Assembly: GCA_963920635.1 (NCBI GenBank)
Contig: OY987305.1
Coordinates: forward strand, 10,145,153-10,209,152
DNA from: Pseudeuparius sepicola
Lineage: Eukaryota > Arthropoda > Insecta > Coleoptera > Anthribidae
Length of the DNA stretch: 64,000 nucleotides
Direction of reading: 5' to 3'
Shown: one piece after another, positions 45,764 through 57,514 of the stretch
Layout: the number at the start of each line of letters is the position of its first letter
Position numbering within the stretch: position 1 is the stretch's first letter
Notes under the pieces: generated by a model
What the model saw: the letters and a program-made list of their open reading frames with translations, nothing else
Database searches by the model: none
Told to the model about the DNA's origin: nothing
Made by a program: the position numbers and the translations under genes

Positions 45764-46177
45764 TCTAGGTAAGTTGTTTATACGACCACAAGAAGAAATC
45801 GCAAAGTTTTATATCGCAAGATCTCAGAGAAAATTCGTGTTCGGAGTCGACTCACCAAGTGATTTTGAAAAATGTTCAATAATCATTGATTCACCTGCAA
45901 TATGTGCTCGAGCACAATCTTGTTGAAAATAAACTCTACCAATTTCTTCATTGTCAAGCTGAAGAGGACACTTAAATAAAAAACGTGTTGTATCCAACGT
46001 TATTGTGGTCCCCAAGAAACTGTTGTTGACATTCCTGATAGCAATCTTCCACAGAATACGTCCACTGTCCGTCAACTTTCCGTCCGTTTCTAAAATATGA
46101 TTCGACCATAAAAATGCTTTTTGTTTTTGTGTAAACACTATTTTAACGCAGGATATTTGAAACAACGAAATACGCAC
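45764..46177 (-). pseudogene. Mariner-type transposase remnant, minus strand
   Basis: The minus strand from 46177 contains VYFQQDCARAHIAGESMIIEHF (second catalytic region, family FQQDGAxAH) and, after a one-base frame change, RSCDIKLCDFFLWSYKQL at about 45825-45770 (third catalytic region, family RSPDLxxCDFFLWGYLK), then a stop. Upstream residues are only loosely similar to the family. Both catalytic aspartates are still readable (QQD, CDFF), but the frame is broken and both ends are truncated. The RSPDLxxCDFFLWG form is a different subfamily from the 16 kb and 18 kb remnants. Confidence 0.82.
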
Positions 46178-46179
46178 GT

Positions 46180-48440
46180 GAATTTCACTAACACTGTTTG
46201 ACTTTGACAGTTGTTAAAAGGTTAGATCGCAAAACATCGGAACCTATCAACGCCAACTTAAGGTTGAATTTAGAAGAACGCTTGTTATTATTATCGATTC
46301 GCCAAATTCCTTAAACTTAAAATAAATTCCCCGAGAAGAATGTCACATTTACATCACCTTTCCCTCACTTTTCCATCATGTTCCTGCCACTGGTTAGGTC
46401 TCTAGGGATAATTAGATGACTGCCTTTAGATATTAGAAAGCGTATTACCCTCAGTTTGAATTGCAACTTTTTGTTTTTGGAAGGATACATTTAGCATAGC
46501 CCTCCAAATAATAAGTTCAAACAATTTCCTATGTATAGAATAGTACTATGGTACTAGTATTGAGGTTGCTGTTAAGAGTAAGAATAGCTTATAGCTATAA
46601 ACTTCGCCTCATGTCTGTCTTGTTATCTAGACAGAATAAAGACGATTTGCTATTATTGTTATCATTATCATTGCCATTATTGATGGAAAAAACTAGCCTT
46701 GCCCTAGAATATTCAAAATATTTCTTTGATCGGATAGGTATGTCAAATATTTCAAAAAGAGGGCTATATAACCGTTATTTAATACAACAAGCGACAAAAA
46801 TATATTAAACACTTACCACGTTATTCACGGTAACCGAAACCCTTTAAAAGTTTGTGCACGTACGGTTGAAGTAAACAATGCCGTTCTTAACCTAAAAATT
46901 TAGATGAGCTAGACAGTGCACATGTGGCGACTTATACCATTAGTGATTATTTGAGACATTGCCAACTAGATGGAGACTCTTACTTTAGGAGTTATTGTGG
47001 GGTCTCATATTGCAAACTGTCTCATTAGGGTACTTTCCTCTACGCTGGCTAAAAACATATTGAAACAAATAAACGTCCCATCATTTAAAAATAGACGCGA
47101 AACAATACCAAACGAGAATCAAAAAAATATCCATTTTTCGACGTCGCCACATTTCCCTGTCCCTCGGCTGAAATTCTCAGAAATACATATGCTTAAACTA
47201 TCTAAGTCACTTCTTGTTTTGTTATTAGTCTGTCGGCCATCCAATTTCTACCAACTACCGCATTTTTATGTCATGTTAGAGTCATGGAAAATAAAGCACA
47301 GATGATACAATTCCGGGCCACATTTTTCTGGGTATACTCTGCGGTTTATGCACAGATTTTTATGTTCTGTCCGACCCACATGCATTAAAGAAATAATTCT
47401 GAGGAAGGGGACAGATAATTTATTACCAATCTGGCTGTGTTGACTTTGAAATTTATTATATAGTTTCCATGATAGCATACTGAGTTATTAGTTTTATTGC
47501 AATCAACTTCGGTGTCTTGTTACCGCGAAAAATAATTAGTATGTTGGTATACTATATTCCTTTGCAAGTTTACTGTCTTGCAACTCGATCGTTCATAATT
47601 TCCAACGATATAAACGAATAGATGACTCACGGTAATACAAATACCTAATAGCAGTGACTATACTATAGTCACTGCTAATAGGCGAGATAATTTGTTTACA
47701 TTGGCATTTCTTAAATTCAGTCTTTCCTATTTTGTAATGCATAATAAATAGCTTTTTGATAGATTGTATGTCGTATATATGCTTTGAGATGCTTATATTT
47801 ACAAAATAACCTAAATCGCATCAAAAAACTTGAAACCAAAACTTGAATGTGCCAACAATAACATCCTTTTAAAATCATGAAACAAAACAAGTTGCCTTTG
47901 GTAATGTATCTATCTATATATCATTGATAATTTCTAACATAGGTAATCTATCCGAGACAGTTGTACATTGTGGAAATCCTTTGTTGAAGTAACTTTTTTG
48001 CAGCGTACACTGTTTGAAGCCAAAATATCTACGCGATCCTGGGAGAATGCGGGTGTAGTCTCTTGAAAATTTCAGCACGTCCTCATTTCCAGAGACAAAT
48101 AGTTTGGCGTTCGATGATTTTGATAATGGTGCGGCGACCACAGTTGGCCATAATTATATTACGTCTTGAGTATTAAAAGTTGCCTAGTTTAATTGCTAGG
48201 CAAAGTTTGCTCTCCTTGTTAGGTGCTCGTTATAGTCGGGAAGTTAGTCTAGCCAGTAAGCATTTTTTCCATTTCAAATAGAAATAGCTGAATGGGCCTT
48301 TTTAGTAGAATTTATGTGCATTTAGCGGTTTCCCTATCCCCTTACAACATAATTTCCCTTTAGAGCTGAGGGTGTGTTAAAATTTTAATAAAATGCGACA
48401 ACTGCAGCTAAATTCAGCCCTCGGTTAAAAATCTCCCAAA
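46180..48440. other. No recognisable gene
   Basis: AT-rich sequence with a few chance frames on each strand. The one clear structure is an odd 29-bp palindrome at 47649-47677. Confidence 0.4.
47649..47677. repeat. Perfect 14-bp inverted repeat around one base
   Basis: TAGCAGTGACTATA, a single C, then its exact reverse complement. It is too short for a mobile element by itself and could be a binding site for a dimeric protein or chance. Confidence 0.7.
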
Positions 48441-48448
48441 ATCACAAG

Positions 48449-48487
48449 CTGAAGTTGGCAACCGATTTTTATTCACGGGCTGAAGTT
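48449..48487 (+). repeat. Dispersed short repeat, partner of 23988-24027
   Basis: GCTGAAGTTGG then ACGGGCTGAAGTT with the same spacing as the copy about 24 kb upstream. Similarity fades within tens of bases. Confidence 0.45.
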
Positions 48488-48489
48488 AC

Positions 48490-50320
48490 CTCGGCTTTCC
48501 AGTCCCAGTCACTTCAAACATACCTACTTCTTGACTTTTACTTAAGGCTGATAGTGAAAAAATAAGTACCCGATAATAATTCGCTTGTTCACGCACACTC
48601 GTATAAAAAGTATAGTATGCAACACGTTTTACAAACTCCTTTAGACACTCACACATAATAATATACTAGCACCTCATTAATAGGTACGGCATCAGACATT
48701 CTAAGAAAATACGCATTATACCTATTTCTATTGTTTTTTGTTTTAACTTGGTAGACTTGATATCACGAGAGTGTGCAGAGGAAGAAAGCAGGTTTGCATA
48801 ATCTAACTAAGTATAACTAATAATAAGGAAACTAGTTTGAATTCGTTTTACCACCAGGAAACACGAATTTTACCATTTTACTTAGAGAATTAAAGAAGTT
48901 TTCTCGCATGACTTGGTTTTAGATTTGCAACACTAGTTTCAGAGCAATAACTGGAATTGGGTTTGTCTCTTTCATGTTAAACTTTTAAGTATTGGACATC
49001 ATGCACCCATCAGTGGCGCTACCAAAAATTTTGCTCTTACTCATTGATCTCAGTACACTTCGTCAGTACAAAAACAGCACCACCCTGCGATTCAGTTCGA
49101 GAGGACAATTTTATTTATGTCCTTCTATAGGTCATTAAATAGCTTGAAATACTGTTCCACTAAACTTTAGATATATATACAATACTTAGACGTTGTCTCC
49201 ACGATTGGAATTTTATTTCCACTCCATAAAGAATTCCAATTATTTTGAACAACTACCAATAAGGGACATTAAACCATAAAATTTATTCGAGTGGATGTAT
49301 CGAATGGTGTCGCAAAAGTTACTAAATTATAAACCCTTTGACATTGTAAAAAGAGACTGAGCTGACCAAAATTTCTGGTAAATTGCTTTAGTTTATAGGT
49401 GTTCGCTTTATGGCAAACAGAATCGTTTTACTTATATAAAGTAGAACTTCTGCAGTTTTATTGAGTAGTATTTTCTCTGCTGCATTATTGATCCTATACG
49501 GTTTCCTGTAAATAAACATAGCCTGACATCGAATTAATTCATTACATTACTCCAGTATCTAAAAATATACTACTGTCTTTCAATAGGTTTAGTCGACCTT
49601 CTTTTGGAAATTTACTTGAATCATTTTTTATTGTATGGTACAATCGTATTCATATGTTATGTCGTCAGATCTCTAACATTTGTATTTTCCTCAACAACAA
49701 TTATTACTGACAACGAACTACAACTTTGGACCGCCGTTTAATGAGGTTTCGAAGTTGCAGTTCCCACCAGGTTGCCAAATATTGTCCTCGAGGTAAATAC
49801 AAAGGCTACAACCGGGTACAAACCCGAAACACCGAGTCGTCTTTTTTACAGAACTTTTTTGTATGTTGGTTTAGCTGAAAATATTTTATAGCCCGATTAA
49901 TTTAGAAACTTTTTTATTCTTGTTCTTTTTTTCATTCTTGATAGTCTTCCTGAAAAAATAAAATTACTTTCTTGTTCCGTATTTAAATACAGTTATTGAC
50001 ACTGCGTAAAAACATAGGCGGGTTTAAATTTTGTAACTTTCGTGTTTTACTCTTTACGAGCGCGGTAGGAAATACTGTTTTCTAAATTCAAAGACATCTA
50101 TTTTTAATTTGATATGGCTGGTTTTGAGGGATGCTGTGGCGTGCACAGATCTTTTCTAAAAAAGTTGCTAATGCGATTTATTAAAATTTTGCTCCTACAG
50201 GAAGTGGCATAGTAGACCTTGGATTTTGTATGAAAGAGACAATTTTTGCTCAAAAAATGCAGTTTCTCAAGCTCTAAAATGAAATAAAAACGGGTCAAAT
50301 TGCACAATCAATAAACTTTT
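48490..50320. other. No recognisable gene
   Basis: No supported coding, RNA or mobile-element signal. A minus-strand frame near 50104-50307 lacks a recognisable domain. Confidence 0.4.
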
Positions 50321-50322
50321 TA

Positions 50323-50354
50323 CAGGGTGACCCGAAAACAAATGGGTCACACTG
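50323..50354. mobile_element. 32-bp minimal CAGGGTG/CACACTG pair, TA flanks
   Basis: TA, CAGGGTGACCC, a 10-bp spacer, GGGTCACACTG, TA. The two ends match in 10 of 11 positions. It matches the terminus class of the larger palindromic elements and has no interior. Confidence 0.55.
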
Positions 50355-50469
50355 TAAGTAGATTTAGAAAAAAGTGTTTTGGAGGTATTCTCGGAGGTGT
50401 TTCAAGATATTTCGAGGTATTTCGAGGCATTTTAAAGTAGATGGAAACATTTTGGAGATATTTCGAGGT

Positions 50470-50665
50470 ATTCTTTGAGTCGGACTTCGACTTTCAAAGT
50501 CTAAATTTCGAGTTCAAAGTCGGAATGTCGACATTTAGAGTCGAAAGTCGAACTTCGACTTTGAAAGTCGAAATTTCGAGTTCAAAGTCGAATTTCGACT
50601 TTGAAAGTCGGACTTCGACTTTGAAAGTCGGACTTCGACTTTGACAGTCGGAATTTCGAGTTCGA
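50470..50665 (+). repeat. Palindromic tandem repeat, TCGACTTTGAAAGTCGA unit
   Basis: A head-to-tail array in which ACTTCGACTTTGAAAGTCG alternates with AATTTCGAGTTCAAAGTCG. Each unit is itself a short hairpin. It is preceded by a looser TTTCGAGGTATT repeat at about 50390-50480. Frames through it on both strands are repeat artefacts. Confidence 0.9.
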
Positions 50666-50669
50666 TAAA

Positions 50670-51349
50670 AATAAGATAATGGTGTGGCCGTTCTACGCTT
50701 CCGTAGGCAGCAGTTTTTCAACTCATGGTATTTCAATAAATCCATTGAAAACTGATATTCAATTTTTAAATTTAAAATAACATGTAATATGTTGTTCCGC
50801 TCTAACGTGTGATTTGATGTGAAAGTATTAGATAATTTTATTGGTAGCAATTTCTCCCTACCCCCACGAGACATCAACTGATACCAGGGCAGGCATTAGC
50901 GACATCACTCTCCCTTGCTCTATATATAGCTGATTAACATAGCGAATCCTTACACGTAAAGTGCTTTTTCGCATTTGAGCGTAAATAGTGTCACTTTCTG
51001 GATATCTGGAGCGAAGTCAAACCTAATTTAGAACTTGGCAAGTGCTGCTGCAAAGGCACCGGTGAATTTTATGCAGGTAAGACCTGGAAAATTACTACGA
51101 AATGGAATTAAGGCGACCGCCCCGAGATATGCGAAAAACACCTGCAGATACAGGACCTTTGCATAAAACTGGTCAGGCTTGAAATATTGTATGCTCGAGC
51201 TAATGGTCCATGGAAACTTCATGGGTTCTTAAACGTTCTAAAGCAAATCAAGTGATCAATCTTGGAATAAAGAAGATGGTTTTACCTGTGGAGATGCAAG
51301 GCTACGTATCAAAGAATAAGAATTGATCTCTAATAAAGTTATTGGTGTA
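50670..51349. other. No recognisable gene
   Basis: No recognised domain. A minus-strand frame at 51028-51222 has no splice context. Confidence 0.4.
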
Positions 51350-51351
51350 TA

Positions 51352-52859
51352 CACTGTGTCCCGGATAAGAATGAACAGCATGGGGATATTGCAAACGGTG
51401 AGAGATACGGCAACGGTTAAATGGGGAAAAAGTTGCGCAATTTTGAGGTCAATAAAATGGCAGAAACAGATTTCTAATATCTTTTTTCGTTTCTGAGTTA
51501 TTTTGAAAAAAGTAAAATTTTCCGTTTTGGATTTTATCTTTTTCTGAAGTTGTTATCACAGATAGAAAAAAAAGAAAAACACTTTCTTGTGGCACTTTTT
51601 AACGGACTTTAAGGTGGAGTTTTTAGATTTGTTCTACGACGTTTCGTTTTTGAGAAACCATCTCCAACTTTATTTTTTTAAATACGGACCTGGATTTTTT
51701 TTGCAGATTTTGAAAGCACTTTTCATTGCAAATACCATGATGTATGACTCGAAATATTTTTAAAATGTTTTGAGACAATTATATTGAAAATTCCTTTTTT
51801 TCATTCATTTTTTCTATTGCGGCCCTGTATTTAATAATAAGAAGTCGAAATATTAATCAGTATTGACAACAATTTAACTTACAGTTTATTTTGACTTCGA
51901 AAACTTAATATTTTTAAATACCCCTGTCTGGTGTTTTCCTCTGTTCAGTGTCGCATTGTGTTTTGGAGTAAATTCTTCGCTTTTTCTAGTTGTGAGAAGA
52001 AAGCTTTAAGCCAACGAAACCAGTAACTTTTGGCATTTATTAATTGCAACAATACATTCGTTCGGCCTCTACACTATTTCTGTGACACAAGTTATACCAT
52101 GCTGACATGTTAAATTTGTCGTCATTTGAAAAAGCACCCTCCATTTCTAATGATACAAATTGTTAACTAAATGATACAGTGGGAGTTATGACAAATAAAT
52201 GACAAGGGGTTGGTTTCGTTGTTTCAAAGCCTTCTAGGTGGAGGATTTTTATTAAATTTTTATTATCGTATGTGACTGTTATTAGTCTTTGCCGTCCTTT
52301 TTTAGTTCTCCAATTGAAAGATAAGTTGTAAGTTAAATTGTTGACAATACTGATTAATATATAGACTTCTTATTATTAAATACAGGGCCGCATTAGAAAA
52401 AAATGAATAGAAAAAAGGAATTTTCAGTATAATCGTCTAAAAACATTTTAAAAATATTTTGGGTCATACATCATTGTATTTGCAATGAAAAGTGCTTTCA
52501 AAATCTGAAAAAAAAATCCAGGTCCGTATTTAAAAAAATTAAGTTGAAGATGGTTTCTCAAGAACGAAACGTTGTAGAACAAATCTAAACACGCCATCTT
52601 AAATCCCGTTAAAAAGTGCCATGAGAAAGTGTTTTTCTTTTTTTCCTATCTGTAATAACAACTTGAGAAAAAAATAAAATCGAAAACGCAAAATTTTACT
52701 TTTTTCAAAATAACTCAAAAACTGAAAAAGATATTAGAAATCTGCTTGTGCCATTTTATTGACCTCAAAATTGCTCAACTTTTTCCCCATTTAACCGTTG
52801 CTCTATCTCTCACCGTTTGCAATATCCCCATGCTGTTCATTCTTATCCGGGACACAGTG
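51352..52859. mobile_element. 1.51-kb palindromic element, CACTGTGTCCCGG ends, TA flanks
   Basis: TA, then CACTGTGTCCCGGATAAG, and at the far end CTTATCCGGGACACAGTG, then TA. Arms of about 500 bp pair along 51352-51880 and 52340-52859 (GGGGATATTGCAAACGGTGAGAGAT, AAAGTGCTTTTC, TTCTTATTATTAAATAC). The loop of roughly 450 bp shows no transposase motif I can read. TA flanks and architecture match the other foldbacks; end sequence resembles the CAGTGTGTCC class. Confidence 0.88.
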
Positions 52860-52978
52860 TATACTAATCGCCCTCCACTCACTGGAATAATTTTGTAAGA
52901 TTTTCCTTATAATAGATATTAAGCAAATAAATATGATCACGTAGAGAAAAAGTAGCACTAGTAACTCAAGATAACAGA

Positions 52979-53022
52979 ATTGCTACTCTGATTGCTACTC
53001 TGATTGCTACTGTGATTGCTTC
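52979..53022 (+). repeat. 12-bp tandem repeat, TGATTGCTACTC
   Basis: Three near-exact head-to-tail copies with a decayed fourth. Non-coding. Confidence 0.75.
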
Positions 53023-53029
53023 TAGGTTA

Positions 53030-53760
53030 GAGTATTGTATTTTAAAAGAATAATTTTTTGTAAAGCGGTTCTGCCTTAAAATTGAATTTTGTGGATTTAT
53101 ATAAGTTAGAATAATCTGGTTTTATTAATTAACTTAAAACTGAATTTACGCCATATAAACCATCAGCCGGAAAATAAAATATTTAGTAATAATTTTATTA
53201 TTTGGCCTGTAACCCCATTTGCTGCTTTATTTTCAGCTGCACAGCTACAGCTGGCAGCAATTATTTCGCTATGTTGAATGTCACGTACTTTCCGCCGCGA
53301 CTTTTTTGCATTATTTTCTAACACAAATATCACGTAATCTGGTATACCTATATTATACCGACCGCTCTCTGCTTCGAATAATTAAGTATTTCGGTTATTA
53401 TTTAGCTCTACAACCCTTCTAAGGAATGGAATATACATGAGGTGAGGAAACATCGGTAGCTTCTTAATTATTCTCATTCATTAACGTTCATTTTATACCT
53501 TAATAATTTACGGATTTAGCTTGAGAAGATGGCTGGGTTCGAAGTTCATTTAATCTAATAGGGTGTTGTTTTACTAAAACTAATATCTCAACATTTTAAA
53601 GTGTCGCCATCAAAACCTTTATTAAATTCAATTAGGTATATACGGTATACACCTGTTGTTGTTTATTCCAAATGCATGTTGATATGAAACACCAAATATT
53701 TTGGGACTTAATTAAGCTAAAAGTCAGTATGGTGCTGTCATATAGAAACTTCAACTTTTG
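53030..53760. other. No recognisable gene
   Basis: AT-rich sequence. A frame at 53219-53422 has no known domain. Confidence 0.4.
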
Positions 53761-53767
53761 TCCAACT

Positions 53768-54636
53768 TTTAGTGACAAAACTCTAGGAATCTATAGAAAA
53801 CATCAAAATAAGTAGATTTTTTCTTATAAACTTGTATAGAAACCTAACGGTTTTCGATATTTTTCATTTTTGTATTGTTTCTTAGGGAAGACGGCTAAGG
53901 CAAACATATTTGGTACAGTTTAGACAGACATCAAATACTATAAACTAAAAATAATTCCACCAGTGCCGGAGAGATTGGGTCAACCATAATATTTTTTAAT
54001 AAAAAATGATATGCCACCGGAAAAGTAATCTTTTTTGTCTTCACTAAATGTCCCAATTAATTCTAAGAAAAAACTATTCGTGACTTTTTCGAAAAATGTA
54101 CCGTTTTAAAAAAAAATCAGTCTTATGCATTTTAATTTTTTAGCAGAAGAAAATCAAAGTAGCAGAAGAAAATCAAAGTAGGTGTAGGCTTTCGAAATTA
54201 TGCAACCTACTGAGTTATTAATTCCGAACAACTTTCCTAAAACCTACAAAAAAGTTTCTAGATTCGAAAAATCATGTGTCCTGGGAATTAAAAAAAACTA
54301 ATATTTGGTATGTAGGTTTTACGGCAAAATGTTTCTTAGAATTAATTGGGAAATTTAGTGAAGGCAAAAACATTACTTTTCCAGTGGCATATCACTTTTT
54401 TTATTAGAAAATATGATGGTTGAACCTCGTGGGCTGGATTATTTTTAATTTATAGTATTTAATGTGTGTCTAAACTGTTGCAAATATGTTTGCCTTAGTT
54501 GTCTTCCCTTATGAAAATAAAGGAAAATTTGAAAAAAAATTGAAACCGTTTGGATTTATAAGGAAACATTTACTTATTTTGACGTTTTCTATAGATTCCT
54601 AAAGATTTGCCACTAAAAGTTGGACCACCCTGTATA
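53768..54636. mobile_element. 870-bp foldback element, left end eroded
   Basis: The right end reads GTTGGACCACCCTG then TA (about 54620-54636). The left partner at about 53768 starts TCCAACTTTTAGTG without the terminal CAGGGTGG. Arms pair over about 350 bp (GGAATCTATAGAAAAC, AAGGCAAACATATTTG, AGTGATATGCCAC-type blocks). Its core (TTTTAGCAGAAGAAAATCAAAGTAG) resembles the inner arm of the 44084-44821 element. Non-coding. Confidence 0.75.
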
Positions 54637-54890
54637 ATGAAAACGAAAATGATCATCAACCCAAAATGAATCAGTCGATAATGCCATAAATATATGTATA
54701 TCCTATAGTATTAGCGCAAATCGTAATAAACTGTTTTCAGTTAACCTTTATTAATTTAGTTTAAGTGTTTTAACATTAATTGGACGCCGTTGTAAAATTC
54801 CAATATATATCTAAAATGCTAGTAATTGCTTTCACGTTATAATTTTCATTTTTTGAATCATATGCACTAAGTCTACAAAGTGTCTTTAGT

Positions 54891-55240
54891 GGGTGTTTCT
54901 AAATTATGGTGCCAACGTAATATGACAGGTAGAAAAAGTCATTTTGAACGTAAACGTTTCCAGGATGATAAAGATACCGTACATATTTCTCTCAATAACT
55001 TCTACAGAAGTTACGCCAATTGAAATGAAACTTGGGGAAGTTCTTTAATCGCTGAAGTGCAACAATTTCATGTAAAAAATTTATTTCCATCGCTCAGAGG
55101 CAGAGGGGCGGGGTAGCACAATAGATTTTACTCATAACTTTTTTGAGGTTATCTTTTTGGTCCTGCAGGTTCATCATTTTAGTGCAATAAAACTGTATAC
55201 TTGTTCTAGGTATAACGATAAAATCAACCATTTGTGTTGA
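54891..55240 (+). repeat. Copy of the 30834-31310 repeat, terminus lost
   Basis: GGGTGTTTCTAAATTATGGTGCCAACG at the start, then GAGGGGCGGGGTAGCACAAT and GAGGTTATCTTTTTGGTC blocks in the same order as at 30834. The initial TACA is missing. Non-coding. Confidence 0.7.
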
Positions 55241-55432
55241 AATCGTCAAAAGGTGCCCCAAAACAACCTGTTAATCGCATTTACATGTTACATTCAAAAT
55301 TAATAAAAAAATGCCAAATGAGCATTGGATAAAACATCTTTGATTTTCTTGAAATAAGGTGTCACAATTTTGTCGAGTTCAATGTGTTCCATTTTGAAAG
55401 CGAACATTTTTTGGTATATTGAGATATGACAG

Positions 55433-55923
55433 TATGTCTAATTATAAAATAGAACGTAATAATTGTGAAAATATTCCATGGCAGAAAATTAGTCATAGCT
55501 CTTTTATTTTTTATAATAACTATGCCGAGTATTATATCTTTGGAAAGCTCAAAAAATTGCCAATTTTATAAGGCCACAGCCATCTATGATTTACATTTAA
55601 AAAACCCAAGTTTATGTCATATCTCAAAAATCACAAACAACATAAAAATTGGATCAGATTATCTTATTAAGCCCAAAATTATCTACAATTTTTGTCTCTA
55701 CAGTTTTTCTGTATAATCAGAAATAACGGAGCTACAGAGATCTGAATAAATAGCAAAAAACCACTCTTTTCAAAATATCTAGTGACCCATGAACTTTTTT
55801 AAAAATCCAAAAATGGCATTAGATTGAGCATTTAAAACTGCAAATCTTTCCCCATTTAACCTTTGTTCTAGCTCTGCTAGTTTCCGAGATCCCCATAGTG
55901 GGCATCGAAAAAACTCACCTTGT
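55433..55923 (+). mobile_element. Half copy of the 15589-17108 palindromic family
   Basis: Matches only the right half (about 16590-17108) of that element. It starts TATGTCTAATTATAAAATAGAACG and ends AACTCACCTTG then TA. It includes the GAGTATTATATCTTTGGAAAG and TTTCCGAGATCCCCAT blocks. The left arm is missing, so this copy cannot fold back on itself. Confidence 0.8.
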
Positions 55924-55989
55924 ATAAAAAAAGAAGGGTAATTCACTACGATTGCACATACAGTCTGAATGTCAATAGTTCGTATGTTA

Positions 55990-56095
55990 ACGGTCTAGTC
56001 CGTATATACGGTCTGCACCATTTAGGCCGTATAGATACAGCCTAGACCGTATACATATACGGTCTGTTTTCATATACGGGCTGTAACATATACAA
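55990..56095. repeat. CGTATATACGGTCT repeat cluster
   Basis: Four to five degenerate copies of CGGTCT with CGTATA(TA)CGG in varying spacing, several of them locally palindromic. Non-coding. Confidence 0.7.
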
Positions 56096-56099
56096 AATA

Positions 56100-57384
56100 T
56101 CCCTCACACTAGTGCCGAAAAGCCGCAGCACTGAATCCGCATTCAGAAAGTCTACTCTTCTCTAACATAAGTGAAACTCTTCCCAAAAGATTTAACTTGA
56201 TTAATAATTCGTTGATTATAAATTCAATAAATTTGAAGGTTTAACTTCGAACCTCGAATGTTTTATGCAATTCAGGCGAGGAAATTCGAAAAGCCCCCCG
56301 GGCAGGCAGCACCCTCATTCATGTTTATCGATCTGTATAAGATAAATATTGTCGTATAAAGTATTAGCAGGACATCACCAGCATATAAAAGCTACGGGGA
56401 TCAAGATCACATCCTTTGTCAATTGATTGATGACTGAAGTATAGCTTTTCGCCTGCCGTATCGCGCGTTCCCTCCATAGATTGTGTTTGGGGACAATGAT
56501 TGTGAAAGAATGCCCTTTACAGGGGTTTGTAAAACAAGTACCGACCTCGGAGCGAGTCCAAGTTGAGGGGTGGCAAATTGGCCAGGCCTTGCTGAAACTG
56601 CGACAGAATAAACGCCTCCACCTATTTGTTGTGTTTCCATCCTTCTGACATATTGAATGTCAAAATTTGTCCATATTTCGCCAAATATAATCTCTAAGAA
56701 AAGGTATTTAATATTTATTTTAGCTAACTCTGCTAACATTATGCCAACTCGCGTTTTATTAAGTAATCAGGGTCTCTGCAATCCACCTTACAAAATTTGA
56801 TATTTGAGAGGTTGACCCAAGGAAGTTGAGCCCCAATTTATGTCCATTAATTTTAGATGTACAGTTGGGGTTGAACTGCCAGGAATTTCGGTGGACATTT
56901 CTAATTTCTGTTTTTCCCCTTACTTGAAATTCTATAATTCAAAAGGCAGACGGTACGTAAAATTTAATTTTCTTATTAATTCGCAGCAAAATGCCACCGG
57001 CCCGACCAGTAATAAACTTTTCTCGTCAATCTTCGGCCGGTCCCCCTTCCAATTTGGGCACAATCTAAATACAAATGGGGGGACGCCTCTCAGATTTGCA
57101 GGACGACTCTCGCATTTCGTTGGACAGAGCAACGACACAGGTATTTGGTTTTATGATAACGAGTGCTGTGACCGAATGACTGAAATAGATCGTACCATCA
57201 AAAGACTTGTTCTGGCGTCACTCTATACATACACTCTATGTATTATCACATCATAGTTTTTGTAAAATATTCACAGAACAAAATCGTTTATTTATTCTTT
57301 TTTCGATCACTATGTGTTGTAAATTGTTTTATGGCGCTATAATATTAATACGAAATAATTGAAGATTTGTATACTGAAAGTGAA
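56100..57384. other. No recognisable gene
   Basis: Frames at 56419-56739 (minus) and 56840-57256 (plus) are the longest here but show no known domain or splice context. The second has a fairly balanced composition and cannot be fully excluded as an exon. Confidence 0.35.
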
Positions 57385-57510
57385 TAATAATAATTCTAAT
57401 AATAATTCTCAGCCTCACAATACTCCAAACTAGGAGTACCCCAGAAGCAACCACATGCTTTTGCGGGGGAGGGGGGCAATTACTATTAATTTGTCTTCGT
57501 TGTCATTTGC
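57385..57510 (+). repeat. (AAT)n-linked dispersed repeat, copy 2
   Basis: AATAATAAT run, CAGCCTCACAATACTCC, ACTAGGAGTACCCCAGAAGC, then ACCACATGCTTTTGCGGGGG and GGCAATTACTATT. It aligns with the reverse complement of 61625-61740 over about 110 bp and with 40640-40740 over its first half. Confidence 0.75.
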
Positions 57511-57514
57511 GGTT

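Noticed and set aside
50441..50877. Frames of 67 and 127 codons
   Set aside because: They cross the TCGACTTTGAAAGTCGA array; the residues are repeats of FKVEV/STLKV type.
56840..57256. 138-codon frame, the longest frame not explained by repeats or transposons
   Set aside because: No domain, no matching splice sites recognised, and a minus-strand frame overlaps it. Kept only as a note in the region entry.
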